A stretch of 64,000 bases of DNA from Cyanobium sp. ATX 6A2 (GCF_024346355.1 NZ_JAGQCU010000001.1:124001-188000); one strand, 5' to 3'. Numbered from the stretch's first letter, positions 1 through 10,060 are shown. Numbers and translations: made by a program. The notes: generated from the letters alone by a model not told the origin.

Positions 1-825
1 GGTGGGCTGCTGCTGTCGATGCCCCTGGCCGAGTGGTTGAGCGACAACCCGCTGCAGGAGAGCCAGCGGATCATCAATCCCTTCGCCTCCTGGAGCCGGG
101 TGGGGGACCAGAACATCCTGCTGCTCGGTACCGATGAGGCAGGCGGCCTCACCGACGTGATCGCCAGCGTGCGCATCGACGGGGGCACCACCAAGGTGAC
201 CCAGGTGCCGCGTGACACCTACATCGAACTGGATGGCTACGGGCCCCAGAAGGTGAATGCCCTCTACCCGATCGGGGGGGCGAAGATGGCGAAGCGGGAG
301 CTGTCACAGCGGCTGGGGCGGCCCATCAGCCACTACATGGTGGTGAATCTCAGGGCCATCCGACGCATGGCCGATGCCGTAGGCGGCATCGAGGTGGATG
401 TGCCCAAGCGCATGTACTACGTGGACAACAGCCAGGGCCTCACGATTGACCTGCAGCCCGGCCTGCAGAACCTGCGGGGCCGGGATCTGGAGGGATTCCT
501 GCGCTTCCGCCACGACGAGATGGGCGACATCGGCCGCATCGAGCGCCAGCAGCTCGCCCTCCACGCCCTGTTCCGCAAGCTCACCCGGCCCGACCAATTG
601 GTGCGGCTGCCGATGGTGCTGGCGGCCGTGGGCAAGGACATTCAGACCGACCTGGGGCCGATGGAGCTGGGGGGACTGATCACCGCCATGGGCACCACGG
701 ATCTGCAGGTGGAGCGGCTCGACGGATACCCCTTCTATCTCGATGGCATCAGCTACTGGGAGGCCACCTGGCCGAAAGCCTCAGGCCGGGCAGACGACCG
801 TGACGCCGGCCGCTACACCTACTGA
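1..825 (+). CDS. LytR-CpsA-Psr (LCP) family phosphotransferase, 5' end outside window
   Basis: LCP proteins transfer lipid-linked glycopolymers to the cell wall on the outer face of the membrane. The frame is open to base 1, so the gene begins upstream; the first visible residues are hydrophobic (GGLLLSMPLAEW), the end of a membrane anchor. Motifs visible: LLLGTDEAGG, DVIASVRID, VTQVPRDTYIEL, the Arg/Asp-rich FLRFRHDEMGDIGRIERQQ and a C-terminal YWEA. The stop is TGA at 823. A second, more divergent LCP protein is encoded at 60688-61734. The next gene is on the opposite strand and convergent. Confidence 0.88.
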   Translation, partial: GGLLLSMPLAEWLSDNPLQESQRIINPFASWSRVGDQNILLLGTDEAGGLTDVIASVRIDGGTTKVTQVPRDTYIELDGYGPQKVNALYPIGGAKMAKRELSQRLGRPISHYMVVNLRAIRRMADAVGGIEVDVPKRMYYVDNSQGLTIDLQPGLQNLRGRDLEGFLRFRHDEMGDIGRIERQQLALHALFRKLTRPDQLVRLPMVLAAVGKDIQTDLGPMELGGLITAMGTTDLQVERLDGYPFYLDGISYWEATWPKASGRADDRDAGRYTY

Positions 826-847
826 GCCATGCCGACAGCCTGAGCCG

Positions 848-2008
848 TTACGACAGCTGTTCTGACGGCAGCACCCGATCCGGCAGCACCCCCAGGTGGT
901 GGAGGCGCCGGCTGGCGTCGCTGGCGCTTGGCTGGGCGTCGCGGGTCGGCCCCCCAGAAGCAGCGATCCAGTCGGCGAGCAGGGGCGCCAGCACCGGCAC
1001 CTGGGCGAAGGCGCCACTGAAGCCGCTGAACAGCCACAGCCCTGGCGGGGCCACCGGGCCCACCAGGGGCAGACCCCCCGGGCAGAAGCTCACCGGCACC
1101 TGACGGAAGCGCCCTGGCCAGCTGGCCAGGTCGGCATCGATGGCGCTCAGCGCCTGCCGCAGGCGCCGCTCCTGGAGGTCGACGTCCGGCGGCTCGCCGG
1201 GCTCCAGGCCCGGGCGCAGCAGGCTGATCTGGCCCGCCAGCCAGCCGTCGTCCCAGCTCAGCAGGCCGGGATCCACCGTCCAGGCCTCCTGCCCCAGCTC
1301 AGCGGCGCGGGCCTCCAGGGTCAGGCGGCTGAAGCGTGCCGGCAGCCGCAGGCCTCCACCGGCGGGCCCGGGTCCGGGGCGGGGGTCGAGCTCCAGCACC
1401 CCGGCCCAGCTCACCCGCAACCGTTGCGGCAACGCCGGCCACAGGGGCCTGCAGCCGGCGCCGGCGGCCAGCACCAGCTGGGGCACCCGGCGCGACGCCC
1501 CCTGCTGCAGCCGCAGCAGCCAGCCCCCCTGACCTTCGGAATCTGGCTCCAGCGCCGTCACCCGCCCGGTGCTGAGCCGCACCCCCGCGGCCCGCAGCAC
1601 CGCGGGCCAGCGGGACACCAGCAGCCGGGCCTGAACCCGGCTGCAGGGCAGGGGCAGGAGGCCGCCCAGGGGGGCGCCCTCGCCAACGGGCCGGAACCAG
1701 GCGCGCTGCCAACCCAGGGGGCCATGGCGGCGCTGCAGCTGGCGCCAGCGGCCGGGGCCCCCGCGGATCAGCCAGCCCATGGGCGTGAACGGCGCGGCCC
1801 AGGGCGCCATGGCGCCATAGCTCAGGGCGGTGGCACAGGCCGTGGCACTGGCGAAGGCGCCGCCATCGGGGGATCCGGGATCGGGCGACCCGGCATCGAT
1901 GAGCTCGGTGGCCAGGCCCCGGCCAGCCAGTTCGAGGGCCAGCAGAGCGCCGGCGAGGCCGCCGCCCACAACCACCACATCGGCATCGCCACCCTGATCG
2001 GGGCTCAC
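848..2008 (-). CDS. FAD-dependent amino-acid-oxidase-like (DAO family) oxidoreductase
   Basis: 386 residues. The N-terminal dinucleotide-binding loop is [19 protein letters not shown] followed by an acidic strand end (ELIDAGSP). The C-terminal FAD-contact segment contains [20 protein letters not shown]. This is the layout of D-amino-acid oxidase / glycine-oxidase-like flavoproteins; the substrate cannot be told from sequence. The start is GTG at 2008, chosen because GTGA overlaps the TGA stop of the upstream PsbP-like gene, which suggests translational coupling. Confidence 0.82.
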   Translation of the reverse strand: MSPDQGGDADVVVVGGGLAGALLALELAGRGLATELIDAGSPDPGSPDGGAFASATACATALSYGAMAPWAAPFTPMGWLIRGGPGRWRQLQRRHGPLGWQRAWFRPVGEGAPLGGLLPLPCSRVQARLLVSRWPAVLRAAGVRLSTGRVTALEPDSEGQGGWLLRLQQGASRRVPQLVLAAGAGCRPLWPALPQRLRVSWAGVLELDPRPGPGPAGGGLRLPARFSRLTLEARAAELGQEAWTVDPGLLSWDDGWLAGQISLLRPGLEPGEPPDVDLQERRLRQALSAIDADLASWPGRFRQVPVSFCPGGLPLVGPVAPPGLWLFSGFSGAFAQVPVLAPLLADWIAASGGPTRDAQPSASDASRRLHHLGVLPDRVLPSEQLS

Positions 2009-2571
2009 ACCAGCAGGGTGAACGAGGTCACCACCTGATGGAAGAGGTCGTTCACCTTGTTCCAGCGGGTCTCGTTGGTGCTGGCGGCGAAGGTGTAGAG
2101 ACGGCCCCGGTCCACCACCACCGTGGCCAGCTCGTGGCGGTCGCGATCCTGGAGATGCACCGCGTACTCCAGGTCGTAGAAGGTGCGGCCGCCCTCCTGG
2201 CGCTCTTCTGCCTGCACCAGTTCGGCTGCCCGACCACTGCCCTCAGGAGCGATCACGTTGCGGCGCAGGCTCTCCCCCACCGCCACGGCACTGCCCAGAT
2301 TGCTGAGGTCGTTGTCGGGGTTCACCTCCGACACCACCAGGCTGAGGGTTTCATCGCTGTTGATCAGGTCGTGGAACACCACCTGGGGGCCGCCACTCAC
2401 CTGCACCCGGGTCCAGCCGGTGGGATAGAGGAAGGCGTAGCGGCCATCGGGGCTCTGAAAGCTGTTCAGGCCGGCCGCCGCTGCGCTGCAGCCCACCAGG
2501 GACACCGCCAGCAGCACGGCCAGCAGGCCGCGCATCAGGGGCCGGGGGAGCAGCGATCGGGTCGTCGTCAT
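2005..2571 (-). CDS. PsbP-like (CyanoP-type) thylakoid lipoprotein
   Basis: 188 residues from ATG at 2571. It has a lipoprotein signal: basic N-terminus, hydrophobic core and lipobox-like LVGCS, then [19 protein letters not shown], which is the PsbP-domain opening. [12 protein letters not shown] and the YDLEYAV / RHELA strands also fit PsbP. CyanoP is a lumenal assembly-associated protein of photosystem II. The much longer open frame upstream (to 3360) is only antisense of recR. The gene is divergent from recR and overlaps the FAD oxidoreductase downstream by 4 bp. Confidence 0.85.
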   Translation of the reverse strand: MTTTRSLLPRPLMRGLLAVLLAVSLVGCSAAAAGLNSFQSPDGRYAFLYPTGWTRVQVSGGPQVVFHDLINSDETLSLVVSEVNPDNDLSNLGSAVAVGESLRRNVIAPEGSGRAAELVQAEERQEGGRTFYDLEYAVHLQDRDRHELATVVVDRGRLYTFAASTNETRWNKVNDLFHQVVTSFTLLV

Positions 2572-2661
2572 GGCGGGGGCGTCCGGGCGGGGCGGGAGCG
2601 GGGGCGATGCGGCCATTCTGCTGGCCGCTCCACCTACATTCCCAGGAGCAGCAGCACGGCC

Positions 2662-3345
2662 CTGAGCGGCTACACGCGTCCACTGGCCCGGCTGATCGAC
2701 CAGTTCGAGCGGCTGCCGGGCATCGGGCCGCGCACGGCCCAGCGCCTGGCCCTGCATCTGCTGCGCCAGCCCGAGGAGCAGATCCGCAGCTTCGCTGACG
2801 CCCTGTTGGCGGCCCGCAGCCAGGTGGGCCAGTGCCGCCGCTGCTTCCACCTCTCTGCCGAACCGTTCTGCGAGTTCTGCCGCAACCCCCAGCGCCGCAC
2901 GGGCCAGATCTGCGTGGTGGCCGATTCCCGCGACCTGCTGGCCATGGAGCGCACGCGCGAATACCGGGGCAGTTACCACGTGCTGGGCGGGCTGATCTCG
3001 CCGATGGACGGCATCGGGCCGGAGCTGCTGCAGATCCAGCCGCTGGTGCGGCGGGTGGCCGGCCAGGGCGGTGCTGGCCGTCACCAGGAACCGCCGCCAA
3101 CCGAGCTGACGGGGCCCGAGCCAGCGCTGATCGAGCCGCCGCCGGACCCGGACGTGCACGAGGTGATCCTGGCCCTCACCCCCAGCGTGGAGGGCGACAC
3201 CACCAGCCTCTACCTGGCTCGCCTGCTGCGGCCGTTCACCCAGGTGAGCCGGATCGCCTACGGCCTGCCGATGGGCAGCGAGCTGGAGTACGCCGATGAG
3301 GTGACCCTGGCCCGGGCCTTCGAGGGCCGCCGGCCCGTGGAGTAA
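2662..3345 (+). CDS. recR: Recombination mediator protein RecR
   Basis: RecR acts with RecF/RecO to load RecA at single-stranded gaps. Visible in order: the HhH-type helix ([19 protein letters not shown]), a C4 zinc finger (CRRC ... CEFC) and the Toprim segment ([24 protein letters not shown]). The C-terminus has [22 protein letters not shown]. Between the Toprim half and that C-terminal part sits an extra roughly 25-residue Pro/Glu-rich linker. No in-frame ATG, GTG or TTG exists between the antisense region and [13 protein letters not shown]; an AGGAG at 2644 precedes possible ACG (2656) or CTG (2662) starts. The start is therefore uncertain. Confidence 0.9.
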   Translation: MSGYTRPLARLIDQFERLPGIGPRTAQRLALHLLRQPEEQIRSFADALLAARSQVGQCRRCFHLSAEPFCEFCRNPQRRTGQICVVADSRDLLAMERTREYRGSYHVLGGLISPMDGIGPELLQIQPLVRRVAGQGGAGRHQEPPPTELTGPEPALIEPPPDPDVHEVILALTPSVEGDTTSLYLARLLRPFTQVSRIAYGLPMGSELEYADEVTLARAFEGRRPVE

Positions 3346-3353
3346 GCGCCCCC

Positions 3354-4268
3354 ATGACACCCCCCAGCCGCTACAGCCCCATTCCCCCCGTCGAACGGCT
3401 GCCGGAATGGATCCGCTCGCCGATCGGCAACGCCAGTGCGCTGGAGGCCGTGCAGGGGGTGGTGAAGCAGCAGCGCCTGCACACCATCTGCGAGGAGGGA
3501 CGCTGCCCCAACCGGGGCGAGTGCTATGCCGCCGGCACCGCCACCTTCCTGCTGGGGGGGCCGATCTGCACCCGCAGCTGCGCCTTCTGCCAGGTGGACA
3601 AGGGCCAGGCCCCGGTGCCGGTGGACGCGGCCGAGGCCGAGCGGGTGGCCGAGGCGGTGGCGGTGCTGGGCCTGCGCTACGTGGTGCTCACCGCCGTGGC
3701 CCGCGACGACCTGGCCGACCACGGCGCCGGCCTGTTCACGGCGACCATGGCGGCGATCCGCCGCCGCAGCCCGGCGGTGGCGATCGAGGTGCTCACCCCC
3801 GACTTCTGGGGCGGCCACCGCGATCCGGCGGCGGGGGAGAGGGCCCAGCGCCAGCGGCTGGCGGCGGTACTGGCATCCCGGCCGGTGTGCTTCAACCACA
3901 ACCTGGAGACGGTGGAGCGGCTGCAGGGTGAGGTGCGCCGGGGAGCCACCTACCGGCGTTCGCTGGCCCTGCTGGCCGCGGCCCGGGAGCTGGCCCCCCA
4001 GACCCCCACCAAGAGCGGCCTGATGCTGGGGCTGGGGGAGAGCCACGACGAAGTGCTCGCCACCCTGGCCGATCTGCGCGCCGTGGGCTGTGAGCGGCTC
4101 ACCCTGGGCCAGTACCTGCGCCCATCCCTCAGCCATCTGCCGGTGGCGCGCTACTGGAGTCCGGAGGAGTTCGATGAGCTGGGCGCCAGGGCCCGGGAGA
4201 TGGGCTTCGCCCAGGTGCGCAGCGGCCCGCTCGTACGCTCCAGCTACCACGCCGGCGACGAGGGCTAG
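3354..4268 (+). CDS. lipA: Lipoyl synthase
   Basis: 304 residues. A radical-SAM enzyme that inserts two sulfurs into octanoyl groups to make lipoyl cofactors. It has the LipA auxiliary cluster motif [12 protein letters not shown] and the radical-SAM motif CTRSCAFC, then [23 protein letters not shown], and [11 protein letters not shown], all typical. ATG at 3354 lies 8 bp after the recR stop, so the two are probably cotranscribed. Length fits the family. Confidence 0.96.
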   Translation: MTPPSRYSPIPPVERLPEWIRSPIGNASALEAVQGVVKQQRLHTICEEGRCPNRGECYAAGTATFLLGGPICTRSCAFCQVDKGQAPVPVDAAEAERVAEAVAVLGLRYVVLTAVARDDLADHGAGLFTATMAAIRRRSPAVAIEVLTPDFWGGHRDPAAGERAQRQRLAAVLASRPVCFNHNLETVERLQGEVRRGATYRRSLALLAAARELAPQTPTKSGLMLGLGESHDEVLATLADLRAVGCERLTLGQYLRPSLSHLPVARYWSPEEFDELGARAREMGFAQVRSGPLVRSSYHAGDEG

Positions 4269-4276
4269 GCCCCACC

Positions 4277-5515
4277 ATGCAGATCGAGATCGGCGCCTTC
4301 GCCAGTTTCAACGTGGCGATCATGGTGCTGGCGGCGGGCAAGCTGCTGCACCGCCGTTTCCGGCCCCTGCGGGAGTTCAACATCCCCGAGCCGGTGGCCA
4401 GCGGCCTGCTGGTGAGCCTGCTGCTGGGCGCTGCCTATTACCTGGGCGGCCTGGAGGTGGGCTTCGATCTGGCGGTGCGGGATTTCCTGCTGCTCTATTT
4501 CTTCGCCGGCATCGGCCTCAACGCCGACGTGCGCACCCTGCGCACCGGCGGCAAGCCACTGCTGATCCTGCTGGCCGCCACGCTGGTGTACATCGTGGTG
4601 CAGAACCTCACCGGCGTGGCCATGGCCAGCCTGCTGGGGCTGGATCCCCTGGTGGGGCTGCTCGCCGGCTCGGTGTCGCTGGTGGGCGGCCACGGCACGG
4701 CGATCGCCTGGGGGCCGCGTTTCGCCGATCTCCACGGCGTGCAGAGCGCTGTGGAGATCGGTGCGGCCAGCGCCACCTTCGGGCTGATCCTCTCGGCCCT
4801 GATGGGTGGACCGATCGCCAGGATCCTGATCCGTCGCGCTCCGCCGCCGGCGCCGTCGCGCGCTTCTCTGGGCAACTCCCAGAGCGATTCAGATCGCGAT
4901 TCCCTGCGCGACCCGATGGCGGAAACGGCCCAGCCCGGGCCGCCGATCACCAGCTTCCGGCTGATGGCCACCCTGTTCTGGCTGAACGTGTCGCTGGCCC
5001 TCGGCCAGCTGATCTACGCCAGCCTGTCGTATCAGGGACGCAAGCTGCCGCTGTTCGTGTGTGCCCTGTTCGCCGGCATCATCCTCACCAACACCATCCC
5101 CCGGCTGGTGCGCATCCCCTGGCCCGCCCACAGCACCGCCCTGTCGGTGGTGTCGGATGCGGCCCTGGGGGTGTTCCTGGCGATGTCGCTGATGAGCCTG
5201 CAGCTGTGGACCCTGCAGGGGCTGGGCGGGCCGCTGCTGGTGATCCTGGCGGTGCAGTTCGTGATGGCCTTCGGCTACGCCCTGCTGGTGGTGTTCCGGG
5301 TGATGGGCCGTGATTACCAGGCCGCTGTGCTCTGCGCCGGCTTCGGCGGCTTCTCCATGGGGGCCACCCCCACGGCGATGGCCAACATGGCCGCCGTCAC
5401 CCAGACCTACGGCGCAGCCCAGCGCGCCTTCCTGATCCTGCCCCTGGTGTCGGGCTTCTTCGTGGACATCAGCAACTCGCTGGTGATCCAGCGCTTCATC
5501 AACTGGCTGGGCTGA
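4277..5515 (+). CDS. gltS: Sodium/glutamate symporter family protein
   Basis: 412 residues, strongly hydrophobic, about ten membrane segments in two halves. The GltS signatures are present: VGGHGTAIAWG in the first half and GFGGFSMGATPTAMANM in the second. A hydrophilic, Ser/Asp-rich loop (about residues 193-220) joins the halves. GltS proteins take up glutamate with sodium in the plasma membrane. The ATG is 8 bp after lipA. Confidence 0.92.
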   Translation: MQIEIGAFASFNVAIMVLAAGKLLHRRFRPLREFNIPEPVASGLLVSLLLGAAYYLGGLEVGFDLAVRDFLLLYFFAGIGLNADVRTLRTGGKPLLILLAATLVYIVVQNLTGVAMASLLGLDPLVGLLAGSVSLVGGHGTAIAWGPRFADLHGVQSAVEIGAASATFGLILSALMGGPIARILIRRAPPPAPSRASLGNSQSDSDRDSLRDPMAETAQPGPPITSFRLMATLFWLNVSLALGQLIYASLSYQGRKLPLFVCALFAGIILTNTIPRLVRIPWPAHSTALSVVSDAALGVFLAMSLMSLQLWTLQGLGGPLLVILAVQFVMAFGYALLVVFRVMGRDYQAAVLCAGFGGFSMGATPTAMANMAAVTQTYGAAQRAFLILPLVSGFFVDISNSLVIQRFINWLG

Positions 5516-5548
5516 AACCGCCGCTGGCCTGGGTGGGAGTCCGGCCCA

Positions 5549-6754
5549 TCAGGGTGCCTGCACCAGGCCATCACCCCGATCGAGCACATCCACTCCCGGA
5601 GCCAGGCCATTCAGAGTGGAGGTGGCGCGCAGGCGGGCGTTGACAGCAGCGGCCGTGACCGGCACTCTCCGGTCCTGGATCGCCTGCCACCAGAGGGCGG
5701 CGACGCCGGCCACGTGGGGCGTGGCCATGCTGGTGCCGCTGAGGGCCACCAGACCACCGCCGGTGGCGGCCGACACCACCTCCACCCCAGGAGCGGCCAG
5801 CACCGGGTTGGTGTTGGAGAAGGAGGCCACCGTGAGACCGGCCGAGCTCTCGCCCAGGGCACCCACCGAGATCACACCCTGGGCCGCTGCCGGCACCGCC
5901 GTGGCGAGTTCGTACTGGGGACGACGGGACTCGTTGCCGCTGGCAGCCACCACCACCATGCCGCCATTGAAGGCAGCCCTGGCTTCGATCATGGCGAGCA
6001 GCTGATCGAACATGCGCAGGTTCATCCGGTAGGCCTCGAGGGCAGCACTGGTGGCCGCTTCCGTGGGCCAGCCGAACTGGACCAGACGGGCGGCCATGCC
6101 GGGGAAGTCGAACCCCAGCGACATCGAGAGCACCTGCGCGTTGTTGCGGGCGGCCCACTCCATGCCGTTGAACAGCATCTCGGAACTGCCGCCGCCGTCA
6201 TCGGCCAGCACCTTGCCGATCAGGGCTGTGCTCACCCCCCGGGCCACACCGATGCGCTGGCCGTCTACGTCACGGCCGAAGATCGTGCCGGCGCAGTGGG
6301 TGCCATGCCCATTGGGATCGCCGTTGCCCGAGCTGGAGAAGTCCTCCTCGGTGAGGGTCACTCCCGTGAAGGCAGGATGGGTCCGGTCGATGCCGGTGTC
6401 GAGCACCGCCACGGTGATGCCGCTGCCGTCGAATGCGGTGCGGTTGGCACCGACGGCGCGCACCCCCCAGGTGTCGCCGGCCACCGCGGTGGTGGCGACG
6501 CGGCTGGCGGGTTCCACCAGCCGGATGGGGATGGAACGGGCCACGCTGAGCACATCGGGATCACGGGTCGCCTCGCGCAGATCCTTGGCATCCAGGCTCT
6601 CCAGGGCAATCGAGGGCTCGGGAGGCAGATCGGCAAACGGCGTGACGCCGAAACTCTCCAGGCCGGGAAGGCCCCTCGAAGGGACGGAGAAACCACTGGT
6701 GCGGCGGCCCTGGTTGAGATCCCTAAGAAGAATGAAGTCCTGTGAAGTACCCAT
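5549..6754 (-). CDS. Subtilisin-like serine peptidase (S8 family)
   Basis: 401 residues from ATG at 6754 (a TTG 15 bp upstream is a weaker start). The catalytic triad is clear: Asp119 in VLDTGID, His150 in GHGTHCAG and Ser342 in SGTSMATPHVAG; the oxyanion-region ASGNE is also present. About 85 residues precede the catalytic domain and may be a propeptide or a recognition domain; no signal peptide is evident, so export is unclear. It is divergent from the peptidase-nuclease gene, sharing a 197-bp intergenic region, and may belong with that cluster. Confidence 0.92.
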   Translation of the reverse strand: MGTSQDFILLRDLNQGRRTSGFSVPSRGLPGLESFGVTPFADLPPEPSIALESLDAKDLREATRDPDVLSVARSIPIRLVEPASRVATTAVAGDTWGVRAVGANRTAFDGSGITVAVLDTGIDRTHPAFTGVTLTEEDFSSSGNGDPNGHGTHCAGTIFGRDVDGQRIGVARGVSTALIGKVLADDGGGSSEMLFNGMEWAARNNAQVLSMSLGFDFPGMAARLVQFGWPTEAATSAALEAYRMNLRMFDQLLAMIEARAAFNGGMVVVAASGNESRRPQYELATAVPAAAQGVISVGALGESSAGLTVASFSNTNPVLAAPGVEVVSAATGGGLVALSGTSMATPHVAGVAALWWQAIQDRRVPVTAAAVNARLRATSTLNGLAPGVDVLDRGDGLVQAP

Positions 6755-6951
6755 GCGTAAGCACCACAAATCCTGCTGGATAGTCCGGTGCTAGCCATGG
6801 TGACAGGACACCGTCAAGCCGAACCCGGGGGCCAACAGCAGGAGGTGATCTGGAGCACACCGATTTGTGAACCAAAGACATATCTCTGTTCAGATTCCCA
6901 GCAGAGTCCAGGCCGGTGATCATCCAAGCCAGTGATCACTTGGGAAACACC

Positions 6952-9024
6952 ATGAGCATCGATCCCGCATTCCAGGCACTGCTCGACGACACGCGCTCGC
7001 GCTACGACAACTCGACCAGCCGGCGAGAACGGCACATCGCCCTGATCAACCAGGGGCAACTGGCCAAGGCCAACCCCACGTCGCTGGTGGAGGCGCGGTT
7101 GGCACGCATCCGGGGCGGGCGAGGTGCTTCGGGCTCCTCGGTGGAACGAGGGCTGGAGCGCGTGCTGGGTCGTAATGACCTGATGAGCGTGCGCTTCCTG
7201 GAGGACGGCTGGCAGAAATCCCGGGCCGTGGCCCGTATACAGATCGGCCGGTCGGGAGGCATCGGCGGCGGCTACGGCACCGGTTTTCTGGTGGGGCCCA
7301 GCCTGCTGCTCACCAACCATCACGTGCTGCCCAGCGCTGAGGTGGCGGCGATCAGCAAGGCGGAATTTAACTATCAACTCCATCTCGATGGTCGGCTTCA
7401 ATCCAGCCTGGTGCTTGAACTGGACCCCACCAGCTTCTACCTCAGCGACCGCGACCTTGACTATGCCCTGGTGGCAGTGGAAAACAACCCGGCTCTGACG
7501 AGTTTCGGCTGGATCCCCTTGATCGAAGAGCAGGGCAAGTTACTGGTGGGGGAGTGGGTGAACATCATCCAGCATCCCAATGGCGAGCCGAAACAACTGG
7601 CGATCCGGGAAAACCAGGTGGTGGATGAGCTCGAACGCCACCTTCACTACCTCACCGACACGGCACCGGGCTCCTCCGGATCGCCGGTGTTCAACGACCA
7701 ATGGGAAGTGGTGGCCCTGCACCGTTCGGGCGTACCGGCCACAGACGCCCGAGGCGACATTGTCGCCATCGACGGTCAGCCCTGGCTGCCCTTCATGGGT
7801 GAGCACCGCATCAAGTGGATCGCCAACGAAGGGGTGCGTGTGAGCCAGCTGGTGGCCCACATCCGCGGCCGCGCCGCACCGGGATCTCCCTGGGAATCCG
7901 GCGTGGACACCATGTTCAGCGCCACGCCGCCGCCCCAGCCGCAACCACCGAGACTGCAGGCACCATCCACTGCCCCTGCGGGAGGGGCCGCCAGGGGCTT
8001 TGACCCACAGGGCACGGTTTCAGGGGAAGCGCTGCCAGGTGGCACGGTGACCTGGACCCTGCCTCTGCAGGTGAGCGTGAGACTGGCCTGGCCAGCAGGC
8101 GAAGGCCCGCAGGCCGCCACACCAGCGAACGCCGCCCTGCCGCAGCCTGCGGCGCCGGCCACTGAACCGGCCGCCTCCGCCGAGCTGCGGGCCTGCCTGC
8201 AGGAACTGGCCGAGGCGCGGCAGCGGCCGTATTACGACGCCGAGGCCGATGCGGCCGCGATCGAGGCGTACTACCAGCCCATCAACGGGGGCGCGGAGCC
8301 CGCCGCCCTGGCTGCGGCGCTGGGTGCGTTGCTGACCACCACCCACCAGCGGCCCGTGTCCTACGCGCCGGCACGCCACCTCTATCCCTGGATCGATCTG
8401 CATCCCGACCTACGCCTGCGCAGCATCTACTCCGGGCAGGACTTCGACCCAGAGACGATCATCCGCGAGGACTTCCGCATCGAAGCCGCCCGCAGCCTGC
8501 GGCTGCAGGAGTTCATGGCCCGGGAACAGCATCCGTCTGAAGAACAGAGGGCGCTGGAGGAGGCCCTGCTGGAAGCGGCCCTCCCCTACAACTGCGAACA
8601 CGTGGTGCCGCAGTCGTGGTTTGAGCGGCGCCAGCCGATGCGCGGCGACCTGCACCACCTGTTCACCTGCGAGATGCGCTGCAACAGCTTCCGCGGCAAT
8701 TGCCCCTACATCAGCTTCGCCGATCCGCTGGAAGCGGTGATGGATCAGTGCGGTCGGCGCGAAGGGCGCGACTTTGAACCGATGCGTGGTCGGGGCGCGG
8801 TGGCACGGGCCGTGCTCTATTTCCTGCTCCGCTATCCCGGCCAGGTAGGTGACAAGCCAGGGGAGATGCCCCTGGAGCGGGTGCCCACCCTGCTCGCCTG
8901 GCACCGGGAGGATCCGCCGGACCTCTACGAACAGCACCGCAATGCCGCCATCCAGGCCCGACAGGGCAATCGCAACCCCCTGATCGACCGGCCGGACTGG
9001 GCCGATCGCATCGCCTTCTCCTGA
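6952..9024 (+). CDS. Trypsin/V8-like serine peptidase fused to endonuclease-I-type nuclease
   Basis: 690 residues from ATG at 6952 (GTG at 6916 is an alternative). Residues 1-60 are charged and helical. Residues 90-310 are a chymotrypsin-fold peptidase with GTGFLVG, His124 (TNHHVLP), Asp170 (DLDYALV) and Ser242 (APGSSGSPVF). A Pro/Ala linker and a short beta motif (GTVTWTLPLQVSVRL, about 365-380) follow. Residues 480-640 match the EndA/Nuc-M family: CEHVVPQSWF with candidate catalytic His550, GDLHHLFTCEMRCNSFRGN. No signal peptide is seen. The SGNH hydrolase gene follows after 10 bp. A cytoplasmic effector role is inferred from architecture only. Confidence 0.9.
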   Translation: MSIDPAFQALLDDTRSRYDNSTSRRERHIALINQGQLAKANPTSLVEARLARIRGGRGASGSSVERGLERVLGRNDLMSVRFLEDGWQKSRAVARIQIGRSGGIGGGYGTGFLVGPSLLLTNHHVLPSAEVAAISKAEFNYQLHLDGRLQSSLVLELDPTSFYLSDRDLDYALVAVENNPALTSFGWIPLIEEQGKLLVGEWVNIIQHPNGEPKQLAIRENQVVDELERHLHYLTDTAPGSSGSPVFNDQWEVVALHRSGVPATDARGDIVAIDGQPWLPFMGEHRIKWIANEGVRVSQLVAHIRGRAAPGSPWESGVDTMFSATPPPQPQPPRLQAPSTAPAGGAARGFDPQGTVSGEALPGGTVTWTLPLQVSVRLAWPAGEGPQAATPANAALPQPAAPATEPAASAELRACLQELAEARQRPYYDAEADAAAIEAYYQPINGGAEPAALAAALGALLTTTHQRPVSYAPARHLYPWIDLHPDLRLRSIYSGQDFDPETIIREDFRIEAARSLRLQEFMAREQHPSEEQRALEEALLEAALPYNCEHVVPQSWFERRQPMRGDLHHLFTCEMRCNSFRGNCPYISFADPLEAVMDQCGRREGRDFEPMRGRGAVARAVLYFLLRYPGQVGDKPGEMPLERVPTLLAWHREDPPDLYEQHRNAAIQARQGNRNPLIDRPDWADRIAFS

Positions 9025-9034
9025 GCGCACCGCC

Positions 9035-10060
9035 ATGACCACACCGATCACCCTCCGCGAACTGGAGGAGCGATTTCTGAATCTGGAGATCCCGGAGGAG
9101 ACCCTCGCCGACTATCTCGAGATTCGGCCGGATCAGTCGCGGCCCTTCGCGCCGGCCCTCACCCCACGGTCGGACAGCGTCGACCTGACCCCACCTCTGG
9201 GCGGTCCGGCGATCCGGGCGGAGGTCCTGGGCGATGTGGTGAACCGGTGGGCCAAAGAACGTCGGCGTCGTCAGTTCGAGCGGGATCTGAACCGCCGCCC
9301 GGCGCTGCCCACGATCTATGCGGAAGGGGATTCCTGGTTCCAGTTCCCGGTGTTCATCCAGGAGCTGATCCACCATCTGGGCGCGGACTTCAACATCCAC
9401 TGCACCAGCACCGCCGGCGATACCCTTGAAAACATGGTGTTCAGGCGCCCGGAGTACCTGACGGAGCTCAAGCGGCTGATCCTGTTGCGGGGCCTGGATG
9501 TGCGCGGGTTCTTCTTCTCCGGCGCCGGCAACGACGTGATCGGGGAGGGGAAAGACGGAATTCCAGCACTGCAGGCCATCGTGAAGCCATTGGATGCCTC
9601 ACAGACGCCGGCCTGGCACCTGGATACTCCGGACTGCAAGGAGCGGCTGGACTTCATCGAATCCGCCTACCGGCGGTTGTTCGACAGTGTGGACGAGGTA
9701 TTCCCGGCGCTGGCCTATCCCCAGCTGCGGATCTATCTCCACGGCTACGACTACGTGCAGGTGCGCAGCCTGCCCGATGGAGATCCCCACAGGCCATTCT
9801 GGGCCCGTGACTGGACGGGCGGCCCGCTCCGGGCCAAGGGCTTCACCGACAACGCCTTCGGCAGCGCTGTGCTGCGGGAGCTGCTGGATCGCCTCAACAG
9901 CCTCACCGAGCGCGTGTGCGCCGACTATGGGCGTGGGGTGTATGTGAATCTGCGCGGATCGATCCTGCCCAACCAGTGGGCCGATGAGCTGCACGCCACC
10001 AGCGAGGGTTACAAGGCGGCTGCCAACCGGTTCCTGCAAGTGGTGAGAGGAGCGCAGTGA
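9035..10060 (+). CDS. SGNH/GDSL-family hydrolase
   Basis: 341 residues. Block I is YAEGDSWFQ with nucleophile Ser100; block III is SGAGNDV with Asn166; block V is DELH with Asp317 and His320. The first 90 residues are a separate acidic, leucine-rich segment (TLRELEERFLNLEIPEET) joined by a Pro-rich linker, possibly an adaptor domain. Substrate (lipid, acyl or acetyl ester) is unknown. It lies 10 bp after the peptidase-nuclease gene, so the pair is likely an operon. Confidence 0.87.
   Translation: MTTPITLRELEERFLNLEIPEETLADYLEIRPDQSRPFAPALTPRSDSVDLTPPLGGPAIRAEVLGDVVNRWAKERRRRQFERDLNRRPALPTIYAEGDSWFQFPVFIQELIHHLGADFNIHCTSTAGDTLENMVFRRPEYLTELKRLILLRGLDVRGFFFSGAGNDVIGEGKDGIPALQAIVKPLDASQTPAWHLDTPDCKERLDFIESAYRRLFDSVDEVFPALAYPQLRIYLHGYDYVQVRSLPDGDPHRPFWARDWTGGPLRAKGFTDNAFGSAVLRELLDRLNSLTERVCADYGRGVYVNLRGSILPNQWADELHATSEGYKAAANRFLQVVRGAQ

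Noticed and set aside
2038-2640. Upstream extension of the recR frame
   Set aside because: It is antisense to the PsbP-like gene and full of His/Gln-rich shadow sequence.
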